The notes beneath the pieces were generated by a model. The model was not told the DNA's origin. It saw only the letters and a program-made list of their open reading frames with translations, and did not search any database. Source: Anaerolineales bacterium (GTDB lineage Bacteria; Chloroflexota; Anaerolineae; Anaerolineales; UBA11579). From it: DNA of 64,000 bases. Made by a program: the position numbers and the translations under genes. Position 1 is the first letter of the stretch, and each line of letters begins with the position of its first letter. Positions 7,584 through 15,669 of this stretch are shown here, piece by piece. The DNA lies in the NCBI GenBank assembly GCA_021463845.1, contig JAJTXV010000002.1, forward strand, positions 228,962-292,961, in the 5' to 3' direction.

Positions 7584-7936
7584 AGGCGGAACGCTTTCGG
7601 CAGCAGCCGCTGCTGCCTGGCCACCGCAACCACCTCGCGGTAGCGCTCCAGCTCGGCGGCCAGCGCTTTCTGGCCCAGCGCGGTGATCTTGTAGTACACG
7701 CGGCGCTCTTCGTCCAGTTCCGGGTCGCGCTTCTTGTCGCTCTTGCTGACCAGCCCTGCAGCCAGCATTCGGTTCAGCGAGCCGTACAGCGTGCCCGGCC
7801 CCATGTTCACCTTGCCCTTTGTATCCTGCTCGACCTGCTTCATGATCCCGTAACCGTGCCGCTCTCTTATGGAGAGCGCCATAAGGATGTGCAAGACCGC
7901 CGGGGTAAGCGGCGAGTTGGCGTCCGTGGTCGTCAT
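7580..7936 (-). CDS. PadR-family transcriptional regulator
   Basis: The 118-residue protein is a winged-helix PadR regulator: PLTPAVLHILMALSIRERHGYG, then GPGTLYGSLNRMLAAGL (recognition helix and turn) and the RRVYYKITALG wing with a C-terminal dimerisation helix. PadR proteins usually repress their own operon and respond to small molecules. I start at the ATG at 7936 and not the upstream ones because a consensus promoter ends 6 nt before it. The operator-like dyad in that promoter suggests autorepression of the padR-membrane-protein operon. Confidence 0.92.
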   Translation of the reverse strand: MTTTDANSPLTPAVLHILMALSIRERHGYGIMKQVEQDTKGKVNMGPGTLYGSLNRMLAAGLVSKSDKKRDPELDEERRVYYKITALGQKALAAELERYREVVAVARQQRLLPKAFRL

Positions 7937-7942
7937 GTTGGC

Positions 7943-7971
7943 ATGATACATCCGCAGCGGATATATGTCAA
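7943..7971 (-). promoter_or_regulatory. padR promoter with embedded operator dyad
   Basis: On the minus strand TTGACA (7971-7966), a 17-nt spacer and TATCAT (7948-7943). The spacer holds the dyad ATCCGC-T-GCGGAT, and a half copy (ATATCCGC) lies just upstream of the -35. The ATG follows the -10 by 6 nt, so the transcript is likely leaderless and a PadR dimer on the dyad would block polymerase. Confidence 0.75.
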
Positions 7972-7984
7972 GTGCGGATATACG

Positions 7985-8016
7985 CAAACAGGACAGCCTC
8001 GAGGCTGTCCTGTTTG
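7985..8016. terminator. Perfect 32-nt palindrome downstream of tRNA-Leu
   Basis: Two 16-nt arms with no loop base between them (centre at 8000/8001), 5 nt beyond the 3' end of the tRNA gene. No long T-run follows on the minus strand, so the termination role is inferred from its position. Confidence 0.6.
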
Positions 8017-8021
8017 CCTTG

Positions 8022-8103
8022 TGCCGAAGGTGGGAATCGAACCCACACTCCCAAGGGAACGCGATTTTGAGTCGCGCGCGTCTGCCAGTTCCGCCACTTC
8101 GGC
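8022..8103 (-). tRNA. tRNA-Leu (CAA)
   Basis: The minus strand gives an 82-nt class II tRNA: acceptor GCCGAAG pairing with CTTCGGC, D-arm with the GGCAGAC segment, anticodon stem CGCGA/TCGCG with loop CTCAAAA (anticodon CAA, reading UUG), a long variable arm (TTCCCTTGGGAG) and a TGTGGGTTCGATTCCCAC T-arm. CCA is not encoded. Confidence 0.97.
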
Positions 8104-8189
8104 TAGATGTGAGCGCAAAGTATAATCACCAGAAAACCAAGGGTCAACAACAAGTTTGTAAAACCTGAACGCGAAGTCACCCTATCTGT

Positions 8190-8227
8190 GGAGTAGCGTC
8201 GCCGAGCGTCAGCTCGGCAGCTACTCC
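8190..8227. repeat. Intergenic two-step hairpin
   Basis: GGAGTAGC (8190-8197) pairs with GCTACTCC (8220-8227), and inside it GCCGAGC (8201-8207) with GCTCGGC (8212-8218). It lies between the divergent tRNA-Leu and ychF. It has no T-tail, so it is more like a REP-type element than a terminator. Confidence 0.55.
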
Positions 8228-8283
8228 AAAAGTTGTACGGGTTTGTGTGTCACCTTGGCTAACTATAAGGACTAGTGCAACGT

Positions 8284-9342
8284 ATGAAGTTAGCAATCAT
8301 CGGCCTGCCGCAAGCCGGCAAGACCACCATCTTCAACGCCCTCACTCGCAGCAACCGCCCGCTCAGCATGAGCGCCGGCCGCATCGAGACCACCACCGCC
8401 GTCGTAGACGTGCCTGATGAGCGCCTCCACAAACTGGCCGCCCTCTTCGCCTCCAAGAAGATCGTCCACGCCCAGATCTCCTTCGCCGATGTGGCCGGCA
8501 TGGGCTCCGCCGACTCCGGCCAGGGCCTCAGTGGCCAGCTGCTCAATGCCCTCAGCGGCATGGACGGCCTGCTCATCATCCTGCGCGCCTTCGAGGATGA
8601 CAGTGTGGCCCACCCCGCCCTCACCGTTGACGCCGCCCGAGACCTGCGCTCCATCGAGGACGAGCTGCTGCTCAATGACCTTATCATCGTCGAGCGCAAG
8701 CTGCAGAAGCTCAAAGAAGAGCGCGGCAAGGGCGGCCGAGACATCGCCGCCCTTGATCGCCAGATCGCCCACTTCGAAAAGCTGCACGCCGCCCTCTCAG
8801 ACAACAAGCCGCTGCGCGTCGCCGGCCTCACCGAAGACGAGCAAACCGCCAGCGCCGGCATCGGCCTGCTGACCCTTAAGCCCATCCTCGCCGTGGTCAA
8901 CCTCGGCGAAGGCCAGGCCCAACCCGCTTTCGACACGCTCTTGCCCGTGCTTGCCTTGCAAGGCAAACTTGAAATGGAACTGGCCCAACTGCCCGCCGAC
9001 GAACAAACCATATTCTTACAAGAATATGGTTTGCAGGAGCCCGGCTCGCTGCGCGTCATCCGCGCCGCCTACGACCTGATGGACACGCAGACCTTCTACA
9101 CCGTCGGCGAGCCCGAGGCCCACGCTTGGATGCTGCGCAAGCACGCCAGCGCCCTGGAGGCCGCCGGTGCCATCCACTCCGATATCGCCCGCGGCTTCAT
9201 CCGCGCCGAAATCGTCTCCGGCGACGAGCTCCTCGAGCTCGGCGGCATGGCCCAGGCTCGCGACAAGGGCCGCCTCCGCCTTGAAGGCAAGGAGTACCCC
9301 ATGCAAGACGGCGACATTATCAACGTTAGGTTTAATGTGTAG
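8284..9342 (+). CDS. ychF: Redox-regulated ATPase / GTP-binding protein YchF
   Basis: YchF (Obg-like ATPase, OLA1 family) is a ribosome-associated P-loop protein. The product starts MKLAIIGLPQAGKTTIFNAL (P-loop G-L-P-Q-A-G-K-T), has the DVAG of switch II (FADVAGMGSADSGQG), a coiled-coil insertion around ERKLQKLKEERGKG, and the C-terminal TGS domain with IRAEIVSGDELLELGG and GDIINVRFNV. The usual NKxE base-recognition motif is replaced by AVVNLGEGQ, compatible with the family's ATP preference. About 352 residues is normal. A GTG at 8275 lies closer to AAGGA, but the family N-terminus favours the ATG at 8284. Confidence 0.93.
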   Translation: MKLAIIGLPQAGKTTIFNALTRSNRPLSMSAGRIETTTAVVDVPDERLHKLAALFASKKIVHAQISFADVAGMGSADSGQGLSGQLLNALSGMDGLLIILRAFEDDSVAHPALTVDAARDLRSIEDELLLNDLIIVERKLQKLKEERGKGGRDIAALDRQIAHFEKLHAALSDNKPLRVAGLTEDEQTASAGIGLLTLKPILAVVNLGEGQAQPAFDTLLPVLALQGKLEMELAQLPADEQTIFLQEYGLQEPGSLRVIRAAYDLMDTQTFYTVGEPEAHAWMLRKHASALEAAGAIHSDIARGFIRAEIVSGDELLELGGMAQARDKGRLRLEGKEYPMQDGDIINVRFNV

Positions 9343-9356
9343 GGAGGACTTCTAGA

Positions 9357-10055
9357 GTGAAAGAAACGGGGAAATTCGTCAGGCCGTTACTAATCGCCAC
9401 ATCTGGATTGCTTGGGTTTGTTGTTTTAAGAAGCGCAGTCGTCGAAGAGAATTTCTTAACGAGCCTATACGAGGTTTTAACAGGCAGCATAAATTCAGTT
9501 TGGAGTGCTCTTGCCGCTCCTCCTGTTTTGGCGTCTTTGATAATTGCAGTGGCAATTTATGCCAGTAGAGAGTTCTTGGTGGATTTAGTGAAAGCCCGAG
9601 AGACCGAGTTCAAATTTGGAGCAGCATCCATAAAACTCAGCAAAGAACAGGTTGTCACAGCTCTGGTTGAGGAAGAACAGAGGGAACAACCCATCATCGA
9701 GCAACATGACACCGATAGCGAGCTTCAAGAGAAGGTTTTGCTGACAAGCCGATACATAAGAGGGCTTTCTAGCGACCACCGGAATTTACTACTTAAGCTT
9801 GATATTCATGGACAAACGTTTGAACAGCTTTTTGATATTGGCGTACAGCACATTATGGAAACAAGGGAAGAGCGAGATTCTATAGAAAAAATGTTTGCAA
9901 TAGGCTACTTAGGAGCCTTTTTGTCTTTGACAATGATATTCATTCCCCTAAAGCGCGAAGGGAAAAATCAAGCAGGCAAAGATTTAGCAAGGCTTGACCT
10001 AACAAAAGAAGTTAGAGACTTAATCCACGAGTTAAATTCCTCAAAACCCAAATGA
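9357..10055 (+). CDS. Unknown membrane-anchored protein, AT-rich
   Basis: The 232-residue product starts at GTG 9357 after GGAGG. Two hydrophobic segments lie near residues 9-28 and 50-68 (LLIATSGLLGFVVL and VLASLIIAVAIYAS). They are followed by a charged cytoplasmic part rich in Glu/Gln (VEEEQREQPIIEQHD), a helical stretch GLSSDHRNLLLKLDIHGQTF and a weakly hydrophobic region near 185. I do not recognise a family. Base composition is clearly more AT-rich than ychF before it and the methyltransferase after it, and codons end in A/T often, which suggests acquired DNA. It follows ychF by 14 nt and may be read from the same transcript. Confidence 0.75.
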   Translation: MKETGKFVRPLLIATSGLLGFVVLRSAVVEENFLTSLYEVLTGSINSVWSALAAPPVLASLIIAVAIYASREFLVDLVKARETEFKFGAASIKLSKEQVVTALVEEEQREQPIIEQHDTDSELQEKVLLTSRYIRGLSSDHRNLLLKLDIHGQTFEQLFDIGVQHIMETREERDSIEKMFAIGYLGAFLSLTMIFIPLKREGKNQAGKDLARLDLTKEVRDLIHELNSSKPK

Positions 10056-10216
10056 AGCAAAGAACCGAGTAAAAATCTCCCCGCTTCCAAATCATCTTTA
10101 GTTACACAGCTCGCCCCATACACAAACGAACAAATACCTGTTTTTGTTTCCCAACGCGGGTCTCAGAGGAAGCTTATAAGAATGCAAAACTCACATGAGC
10201 GTCTGCGGAGGGGGCT

Positions 10217-10437
10217 CGGGGGAACCAACTTTGGTTCCCCCGACGGGGTCGCAGGGGCAGCGCCCCTGCAAGAAAATTCACGATTGCAAACACCCTGCAA
10301 TCTTTCTAAGCGCAGCAGTCCGCTTAATTCAAAACAAGCCACATCTGCTGCAAAAACACATTCCTAATGACGCAGCATGCTGCGCCCGCACTTATCTGCG
10401 TTCATCTGCCGTCAAACATCTGTGTCCATCTGTGGAC
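10217..10437. repeat. Intergenic block of dispersed palindromes (10056-10497 non-coding)
   Basis: The 442-nt gap before the methyltransferase holds a 12-bp inverted repeat (10217-10228 with 10231-10242), an 8-bp one (GCAGGGGC 10251-10258 with 10262-10269), the core of repeat E (GCAGCATGCTGC, 10372-10383) and degenerate repeat A copies (10392-10437). I see no gene in the gap. Confidence 0.65.
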
Positions 10438-10497
10438 TCCATTCTCAAGCGCAAAATCACCCCCTTCTCCATAATAGGCGCTGGAGCCCACACACCC

Positions 10498-11595
10498 ATG
10501 CCGCGCCCCGCATCACTGCCCCTCAACACTATCCTCCACGGCGACTGCCTCGACGAATTGGCCAAGCTCCCCGCCAACTCGGTAGACCTCGTCTTCGCCG
10601 ATCCCCCCTACAATCTCCAACTCGGCGGCGAGCTACGCCGCCCCAACAACACCAAAGTCCGCGGCGTCCAGGAAGCCTGGGATCGCTTTGATGACTTCGC
10701 CGCCTACGATGATTTCACCCGCGCCTGGCTCGCCGCCTGCCGCCGCGTCCTCAAGCCCACCGGCACCCTGTGGGTCATCGGCAGCTATCACAACATCCAC
10801 CGCGTCGGCAGCATCCTGCAAGACCTCGGCTACTGGCTGCTCAACTCCATCGTCTGGGTCAAAGCCAACCCCACGCCCAACTTCCGCGGCACCCGCTTCA
10901 CCAACGCCCACGAAACCCTGCTCTGGGCGCAGAAGGAGCAGGGCGCGCCGTATACCTTCAACTATCACGCCATGAAGTCGCTCAACGAGGACAAACAGAT
11001 GCGCAGCGATTGGCTCCTGCCCATCGCCTCCGGCCGTGAGCGCTTGCGCGCCGATGGCGAGTCTGCCCACCCGACCCAGAAGCCGGAATCCCTTCTCTAC
11101 CGCGTCCTGCTCTCCAGCACCAACCCGGGCGATGTTGTTCTCGACCCGTTCTTCGGCTCCGGCACCACCGGCGCCGTCGCCAAGCGCCTGCACCGCAACT
11201 GGCTCGGCATCGAGCGCGACGCCGCCTACGTCCGCCTCGCCCGCCGCCGCATCGGCCAGATCGAGCCCGTCGCTTATGAGAGCGGGCTCTTCGAATCTTA
11301 CGAACCCCGCCGCGAGCCGCGCGTCCCCTTCGGCAACCTGCTCGAAGCCGGCCTGCTCGAAGCCGGCCAGCGCCTCTATCTAGGCGAAAAGGGCCGCGAG
11401 AGCGCCCGCATCCTCGCCGACGGCTCGCTCAAGTTCAACGGCCGCCGCGGCTCCATCCACCAGCTCGCCAAAGACGCTCTGGATGGCCCTGCCAACGGGT
11501 GGCAGCACTGGCACTACATCGACCCAGACACCGGCCAGCGCCGCCCCATCGACCACCTCCGCCAATTGTTGCGCCAGGCAACAAAAGTGAAGTAG
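10498..11595 (+). CDS. ccrM: CcrM-type adenine DNA methyltransferase with C-terminal RAMA domain
   Basis: This is a beta-class N6-adenine methyltransferase. Motif IV is FADPPYNLQ (DPPY at residues 35-38). The block WVIGSYHNIHRVG...NFRGTRFTNAHETLLWA is characteristic of the CcrM/HinfI group that methylates GANTC. HPTQKPE and the AdoMet motif DPFFGSGTTG (216-225) follow. From about residue 273 to the end there is a RAMA-type DNA-binding tail (VPFGNLLEAGLLEAGQRLY, GSIHQLAKDAL, PIDHLRQL), as in Caulobacter CcrM. Length (365) fits CcrM (~358). No restriction endonuclease gene is adjacent, so it looks like a solitary regulatory methyltransferase. GANTC specificity is inferred from similarity. The frame is open upstream to 10195, but the first part is repeat-derived, so I use the ATG at 10498. 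Confidence 0.92.
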   Translation: MPRPASLPLNTILHGDCLDELAKLPANSVDLVFADPPYNLQLGGELRRPNNTKVRGVQEAWDRFDDFAAYDDFTRAWLAACRRVLKPTGTLWVIGSYHNIHRVGSILQDLGYWLLNSIVWVKANPTPNFRGTRFTNAHETLLWAQKEQGAPYTFNYHAMKSLNEDKQMRSDWLLPIASGRERLRADGESAHPTQKPESLLYRVLLSSTNPGDVVLDPFFGSGTTGAVAKRLHRNWLGIERDAAYVRLARRRIGQIEPVAYESGLFESYEPRREPRVPFGNLLEAGLLEAGQRLYLGEKGRESARILADGSLKFNGRRGSIHQLAKDALDGPANGWQHWHYIDPDTGQRRPIDHLRQLLRQATKVK

Positions 11596-11610
11596 ATTAA
11601 ACTATCCGGG

Positions 11611-11660
11611 TTATCTGCGCAGCGTGGCGCAGCCACGCATCTGTGTTCATCTGTGGATAA
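11611..11660. repeat. Dispersed repeat A with inserted hairpin
   Basis: TTATCTGCG... CATCTGTGTTCATCTGTGG. Between the halves sits GCGTGGCGCAGCCACGC, a 17-nt hairpin element. A related insertion occurs at 62405-62423. Confidence 0.65.
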
Positions 11661-11701
11661 TTTCCCGGCAAACTAAATATGAAGTCAAGAAAAGGAACAC
11701 C

Positions 11702-13471
11702 ATGACCGAATACACCCTTAGCCGCTGGTCTCTCAAAGACCTCTTCCCCGGCGCCGACAGCTCCGAGATGAAAGCCGCCATCAAAAAGCTCGAGAGCAAC
11801 GTCACCGCCTTTGAAAAGCAGCGCGAAAAACTCACCGACACCATCAGTGACGCCGACTTCAAAGCCATCGTCACCCAGATGGAGCAAAACACCCGCCTCG
11901 CCGCTCGCATCGATCAGTTCGCCGGGCTCTGGTTCAGCGAAGACACCCAGAACCAGGAAGCCCAGGCCTTCCAGGCCCGCGTCGATCAGCTCATGGCCGA
12001 GCTCAGCAACAAGACCCTCTTCTTCAGCATTTGGTGGAAGGCGCTCTCTGATGACGTCGCCGCTAAGCTGCAAGCCTCCGCCGGGCCGGAGTTCGACTAC
12101 TGGCTGCGTCAGATCCGCAACTTCAAACCCTACACCCTCACCGAGGCCGAAGAGAAGATCATCAACCTCAAAGACGTCACCGGCGCCAAAGCCATGCAGG
12201 CCCTCTACTCCGCCATCACTGACCGCTACGTCTTCAAAGTTGACGTAGACGGCGACATCAAAGAGCTCACCCGTGGCGAGCTGATGAAGCTGGCCTACAG
12301 CCCCAACCCAGACCATCGCCGCAACGCCTATCAGGAGCTCTACCGCGTCTATGGCGACGATGCGCCCATCCTCGGCCAGATGTACCAGACCGTCACGCGT
12401 GACTGGAAGTCCGAGAATCTCGACCTGCGCAAGTTCGAGAGCGCCATCTCCGTCCGCAACCTCGGCAACGACATCTCAGATGAGGTCGTCGACACCCTGC
12501 TCGGCGTCTCGGAGGAGAACACCCGCATCTTCCAGCGCTTCTTCAAAATGAAGGCCAAAGTCCTCGGCATGGACAAGCTGCGCCGTTACGATATCTATGC
12601 CCCGGTCGCCAAGTCCACCAAGGAATATTCCTACGACAAGGCCGTCGCCCTCACCCTCGAATCCTTCGGCAGCTTTGACCCCCAATTGGCCGATATCTCC
12701 CGCCGCATCTTTGATGCCGGCCACGTGGATAGCGAAGTCCGCAAGGGCAAGCGCGGCGGGGCCTTCTGCTCCTCCGCCGATCCGGCCCTGCTGCCGTATG
12801 TGTTGATCAACTACACCGGCGCCGCCCGCGATGTGTCCACTCTGGCCCACGAATTCGGCCATGCTGTGCACGCCGTCCTGGCCGACAAGCACAACGCCTT
12901 CAACTTCCACTCCTCGCTGCCGCTCGCTGAGACCGCATCCACCTTCGGTGAGATGCTGCTCATCGACCGCCTGCTCGAAGAAGAAACCGACCCCGCCGTC
13001 CGCCGAGACATCCTCTTCGGCCAGGTGGACGATGCCTACGCCACCATCATGCGCCAGGTCGGCTTCGCCCTCTTCGAGCGCCAGGCCCACGAGATGGTCG
13101 GCCAAGGCGCCAGCGTAGATGAGCTCTCCGCTGCCTACATGGCCAACTTGGACAGCCAATTCGGCGACTCCATGACCATTCCGGACGAGTTCAAGTATGA
13201 GTGGGTATCCATCCCGCACATCTACTATTACCCGTTCTATGTCTACGCCTACTCCTTCGGCCAGCTGCTGGTGTTCTCTCTCTACCAGCAGTACAAAGCC
13301 GAAGGCGACTCGTTCAAGCCGCGCTACATCCAGCTCCTGTCTGCAGGCGGCTCTGACTCGCCCGAGAATATCCTCAAGAACGCCGGCGTAGACATCAAAG
13401 ACCCGGCCTTCTGGCAGGGCGGCTACGATGTCGTCGCCAACATGGTCAACGAGCTCGAGAAGCTGTCTTGA
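11702..13471 (+). CDS. pepF: Oligoendopeptidase F family metallopeptidase (M3B)
   Basis: The 589-residue product is a cytoplasmic M3 zinc peptidase that would degrade short peptides. The zinc site HEFGHAVH is seen in STLAHEFGHAVHAVLADKHN, with the third ligand Glu in PLAETASTFGEMLL 22-30 residues later. The N-terminal half is the helical M3 N-domain. The C-terminal YYYPFYVYAYSFGQLLVFSLY block is typical of PepF. There is no signal peptide. AAAGGA lies 6 nt upstream of the ATG at 11702; upstream in-frame codons fall in repeat A and are ignored. The gene is flanked by repeat DNA on both sides and appears to be a single transcription unit with its own terminator. Confidence 0.93.
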   Translation: MTEYTLSRWSLKDLFPGADSSEMKAAIKKLESNVTAFEKQREKLTDTISDADFKAIVTQMEQNTRLAARIDQFAGLWFSEDTQNQEAQAFQARVDQLMAELSNKTLFFSIWWKALSDDVAAKLQASAGPEFDYWLRQIRNFKPYTLTEAEEKIINLKDVTGAKAMQALYSAITDRYVFKVDVDGDIKELTRGELMKLAYSPNPDHRRNAYQELYRVYGDDAPILGQMYQTVTRDWKSENLDLRKFESAISVRNLGNDISDEVVDTLLGVSEENTRIFQRFFKMKAKVLGMDKLRRYDIYAPVAKSTKEYSYDKAVALTLESFGSFDPQLADISRRIFDAGHVDSEVRKGKRGGAFCSSADPALLPYVLINYTGAARDVSTLAHEFGHAVHAVLADKHNAFNFHSSLPLAETASTFGEMLLIDRLLEEETDPAVRRDILFGQVDDAYATIMRQVGFALFERQAHEMVGQGASVDELSAAYMANLDSQFGDSMTIPDEFKYEWVSIPHIYYYPFYVYAYSFGQLLVFSLYQQYKAEGDSFKPRYIQLLSAGGSDSPENILKNAGVDIKDPAFWQGGYDVVANMVNELEKLS

Positions 13472-13508
13472 CCGTCTTTGCGAGCGGAGCGAAGCAAACT
13501 CCAATCCA
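13472..13508. repeat. Dispersed repeat B copy
   Basis: CGTCTTTGCGAGCGGAGCG ... CAATCC directly after the pepF stop matches the repeat B core with small changes. Confidence 0.6.
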
Positions 13509-13516
13509 GCACAAAA

Positions 13517-13549
13517 AAAGGCCGGTGCAATTGCACCGGCCTTTCTTTT
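13517..13549. terminator. Bidirectional terminator between pepF and a convergent small gene
   Basis: Perfect 14-bp inverted repeat (13517-13530 with 13531-13544) with A- and T-runs on either side. It serves pepF on the plus strand and the 66-residue gene on the minus strand. Confidence 0.85.
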
Positions 13550-13564
13550 CCGTCCTGAACAGCG

Positions 13565-13765
13565 CTAGATCGGTTCCTCGTTGATCTCGTTCTGCTCATC
13601 TTCGCGGCGGCGTTCGCGCTGGGCATCGTACTCGCGCTCCTGCGTGCCGCTCACACGACCCTGGTCGTGCTCACGCGGGTCCTGCGCCGCAGAACCTCGC
13701 TTCTCGGACTGCTCGCCGTTCCCGGTTCGCAGCTCCTTGTCCTTGTTAGCTTTGTTGCCAGCCAT
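13565..13765 (-). CDS. Small, highly charged hypothetical protein
   Basis: A 66-residue, very hydrophilic product (MAGNKANKDKELRTGNGEQS...) made mostly of Glu, Asp, Arg, Lys, Gln and Asn, with no hydrophobic core, so probably disordered. A strong GGAGGA ribosome site 6 nt before the ATG and a terminator 16 nt after the stop support it as a real gene. The composition recalls small stress or hydrophilin-like proteins, but I do not recognise a family and give no function. Confidence 0.6.
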   Translation of the reverse strand: MAGNKANKDKELRTGNGEQSEKRGSAAQDPREHDQGRVSGTQEREYDAQRERRREDEQNEINEEPI

Positions 13766-13943
13766 TTTCTTCCTCCAGAGGCATTGGATTTAGTGATTGG
13801 CCTCACTTCGGCTAACGCCACCCCCTCATGGGCGTTACCGGATTGACCTGTCTCTCACATTAGCTTTGTCTGTGAAGCATGAGAGCCATATTGGAAACCA
13901 ACGCCTCGCCTTGCAGATGTGTCAAGTGATCGACCTTGTAATA

Positions 13944-13972
13944 AAAAAGCCGGTGCACTGCACCGGCTTTTT
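13944..13972 (-). terminator. Terminator of the Thr/Pro-linker lipoprotein gene
   Basis: 14-bp inverted repeat (13944-13957 with 13959-13972) around a single C, with T-runs on both sides; its stem sequence resembles the terminator at 13517. It is 64 nt past the lipoprotein stop on the minus strand. Confidence 0.8.
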
Positions 13973-14035
13973 ATGTTCTCGGAATTCAACTGGAGTTTGC
14001 TACGCAAACCCCGCGCTGCGTAGCAGCGCACGCAC

Positions 14036-14893
14036 TCAGTCAAGCCGCCAATACCACAGCTCGTCAATGCGATAGGTGTAATCCGCGGTCGTGGCCGCGT
14101 TCACATACAAACCAAAGCGGCCACCGGCAAAGTTTCCGTCTTCGATCTCGTCGATCTCGAATTGGTTGGCGTACAGCGTGATCACATCGCCGATCAAACG
14201 AATGCCGATGGTGTTGGTCTCCTGGCTGCCACGGCGGATGTAGTCGTTCTCCGTCCAGCCGATCAGCTCGGTCTTCGTATATGGCGCGGTGGAGTCGAGC
14301 CGGTCCAGGCGGTAGTGGCCATCACACGAGAATGCAACAATGTAGCCGCGGGCGCCGGCGCCAGTGGTCTGCGGCCCGCGCACTATGAAGCCATAGGCTT
14401 GTTTGCCGCTGCAGTTGTCGGTGCGCACCGTCATCTGCAGGAACATGTCATTGGGGGAGGGAGCTGTGAACCACCAAGTGTCAAAGCCGGCCTGCTTGCC
14501 CGTCACGTTCAGGAAACCGCCGCCCAGCGCCAGGCGCAGCAGGTTGTCATTCGGCAGCCCGTTGGAATCGGCCCAGTTGCGGTCCGAATCCATGCTGTCG
14601 TACAGCGTAGGCGTGTTGCCATACTGGCTGCGCGGGTCAAACGGCAGCGGCGTCGGGGTGGGGGTGAAGGTTGGCGTTTCCGTGGGCGGCAGAGTCTCTG
14701 TTGGGGGCAGGGTCTCGGTCGGCTCCGGCGTGTTGGTTGGCAGTGGAGTTTCGGTGGCGGTGGCGGCCAGCGTTGGCGTTTCGCTGGGCGGCGGCAGCGG
14801 GGTTTCCGTGGCAGTGGGGGTGGGCGCGAACGGCAGCGCGCACGCGCTCAGCATCAGGCTGAGGACAGCCAGTAAGGGCAAGGTTCGTTTCAT
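14036..14893 (-). CDS. Lipoprotein with Thr/Pro/Glu linker and C-terminal beta domain
   Basis: The 285-residue product (ATG at 14893, AAGGA upstream) has a lipoprotein signal MKRTLPLLAVLSLMLSACAL with lipobox LSAC, then about 65 residues of TPTATETPLPPPSETPT-type linker, and a globular domain of about 185 residues: LYDSMDSDRNWADSNGL, FDTWWFTAPSPNDMFLQMTVRTD, GYIVAFSCDGHYRLDRLD and a final GRFGLYVNAATTADYTYRIDEL. This pattern resembles concanavalin-like/LamG-type glycan-binding domains of Anaerolineae surface lipoproteins; that assignment is by eye. It would be anchored outside the membrane. The linker-coding DNA is itself repetitive (short GGCGTTTCCGT-like units at 14640-14830). Confidence 0.8.
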   Translation of the reverse strand: MKRTLPLLAVLSLMLSACALPFAPTPTATETPLPPPSETPTLAATATETPLPTNTPEPTETLPPTETLPPTETPTFTPTPTPLPFDPRSQYGNTPTLYDSMDSDRNWADSNGLPNDNLLRLALGGGFLNVTGKQAGFDTWWFTAPSPNDMFLQMTVRTDNCSGKQAYGFIVRGPQTTGAGARGYIVAFSCDGHYRLDRLDSTAPYTKTELIGWTENDYIRRGSQETNTIGIRLIGDVITLYANQFEIDEIEDGNFAGGRFGLYVNAATTADYTYRIDELWYWRLD

Positions 14894-14994
14894 GGGTCGT
14901 TCCTTATTCTCCGCTTGAACTATAGAGCAAGCCTGCCTTTTTTGCACAAAAAGTACGCCTGCGTAATTGTTAAGCTGCAAAATGACCCAGTTGC

Positions 14995-15023
14995 TTGATT
15001 ACCCCCGCCCACGCTGGTATAAG
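14995..15023 (+). promoter_or_regulatory. Promoter of the deoxynucleoside kinase gene
   Basis: TTGATT (14995-15000), 17-nt spacer, TATAAG (15018-15023). The ATG is only 10 nt after the -10 box and no Shine-Dalgarno sequence fits, so the leader is at most a few nucleotides. Confidence 0.6.
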
Positions 15024-15033
15024 AAATCTTGCC

Positions 15034-15669
15034 ATGTATATTGCCATTGAAGGCGTGATCGGGGTGGGCAAGACCACCCTGGCACGCCTGCTCCAGGAAC
15101 GTTTTGATGCAGAGCTGCGCCTTGAGGTGTTTGACGAAAACCCCTTTTTGTCAGATTTTTATGCTGACCGGGCGCGGTATGCATTCCAGACCCAGATCTT
15201 CTTTCTGCTCAGCCGCTATCACCAACAGAACGGGTTTGCCCCCGACATTCTCACCAAGGGCAAGAACCTCATCACAGACTACACCTTTGCCAAGGACGCG
15301 CTTTTTGCGCGCATCAACCTGGTGGGGGATGAGCTGGAGATGTACTACAACGTGCACGACGCGTTGGCCGAAAAGATCCAGCTGCCCGAGCTCATTGTGT
15401 ACTTGCAGGCCTCCACCGATGTGCTCATGCAGCGCATCGCCCGCCGTGACCGCCCGTACGAGCGCCAGATGGAGCGGGCTTACATTGATACGCTCAATCA
15501 GGCCTATGAGGGCTTTTTTGACGATTACATCAAGGGTGTGCCGGTGTTGCGCATCCCGACCGATGAGCTCGATATTGTCAGCAGCCCGCAGGCGCAGGAT
15601 CATGTAGAGCAGTTGATCCGTGACGCCATACAGTCAGCGCCGCGCCAAACCCAGCTTCCGCTTGAATAA
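15034..15669 (+). CDS. Deoxynucleoside kinase (dNK family)
   Basis: The 211-residue protein would phosphorylate deoxynucleosides for salvage in the cytoplasm. It has the P-loop IEGVIGVGKTTLARLL, the FDENPFLSDFYADRARYAFQTQIFFLLSRY block of the dCK/dGK family (the Glu and Gln that hold the base), the DYTFAKDALFA segment with the DRS-like motif altered to D-Y-T, and the LID arginines in RIARRDRPYERQME. The substrate (dA, dG or dC) cannot be assigned. The ATG at 15034 begins the family N-terminus MYIAIEG; the frame is open 39 nt further upstream but that part lies in the promoter. Confidence 0.9.
   Translation: MYIAIEGVIGVGKTTLARLLQERFDAELRLEVFDENPFLSDFYADRARYAFQTQIFFLLSRYHQQNGFAPDILTKGKNLITDYTFAKDALFARINLVGDELEMYYNVHDALAEKIQLPELIVYLQASTDVLMQRIARRDRPYERQMERAYIDTLNQAYEGFFDDYIKGVPVLRIPTDELDIVSSPQAQDHVEQLIRDAIQSAPRQTQLPLE

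Noticed and set aside
8190-8227. Terminator upstream of ychF
   Set aside because: The hairpin has no T-run on either strand and lies between divergent genes.
10195-10497. N-terminal extension of the methyltransferase
   Set aside because: The upstream open frame consists of repeat-derived sequence; the CcrM homology starts after the ATG at 10498.
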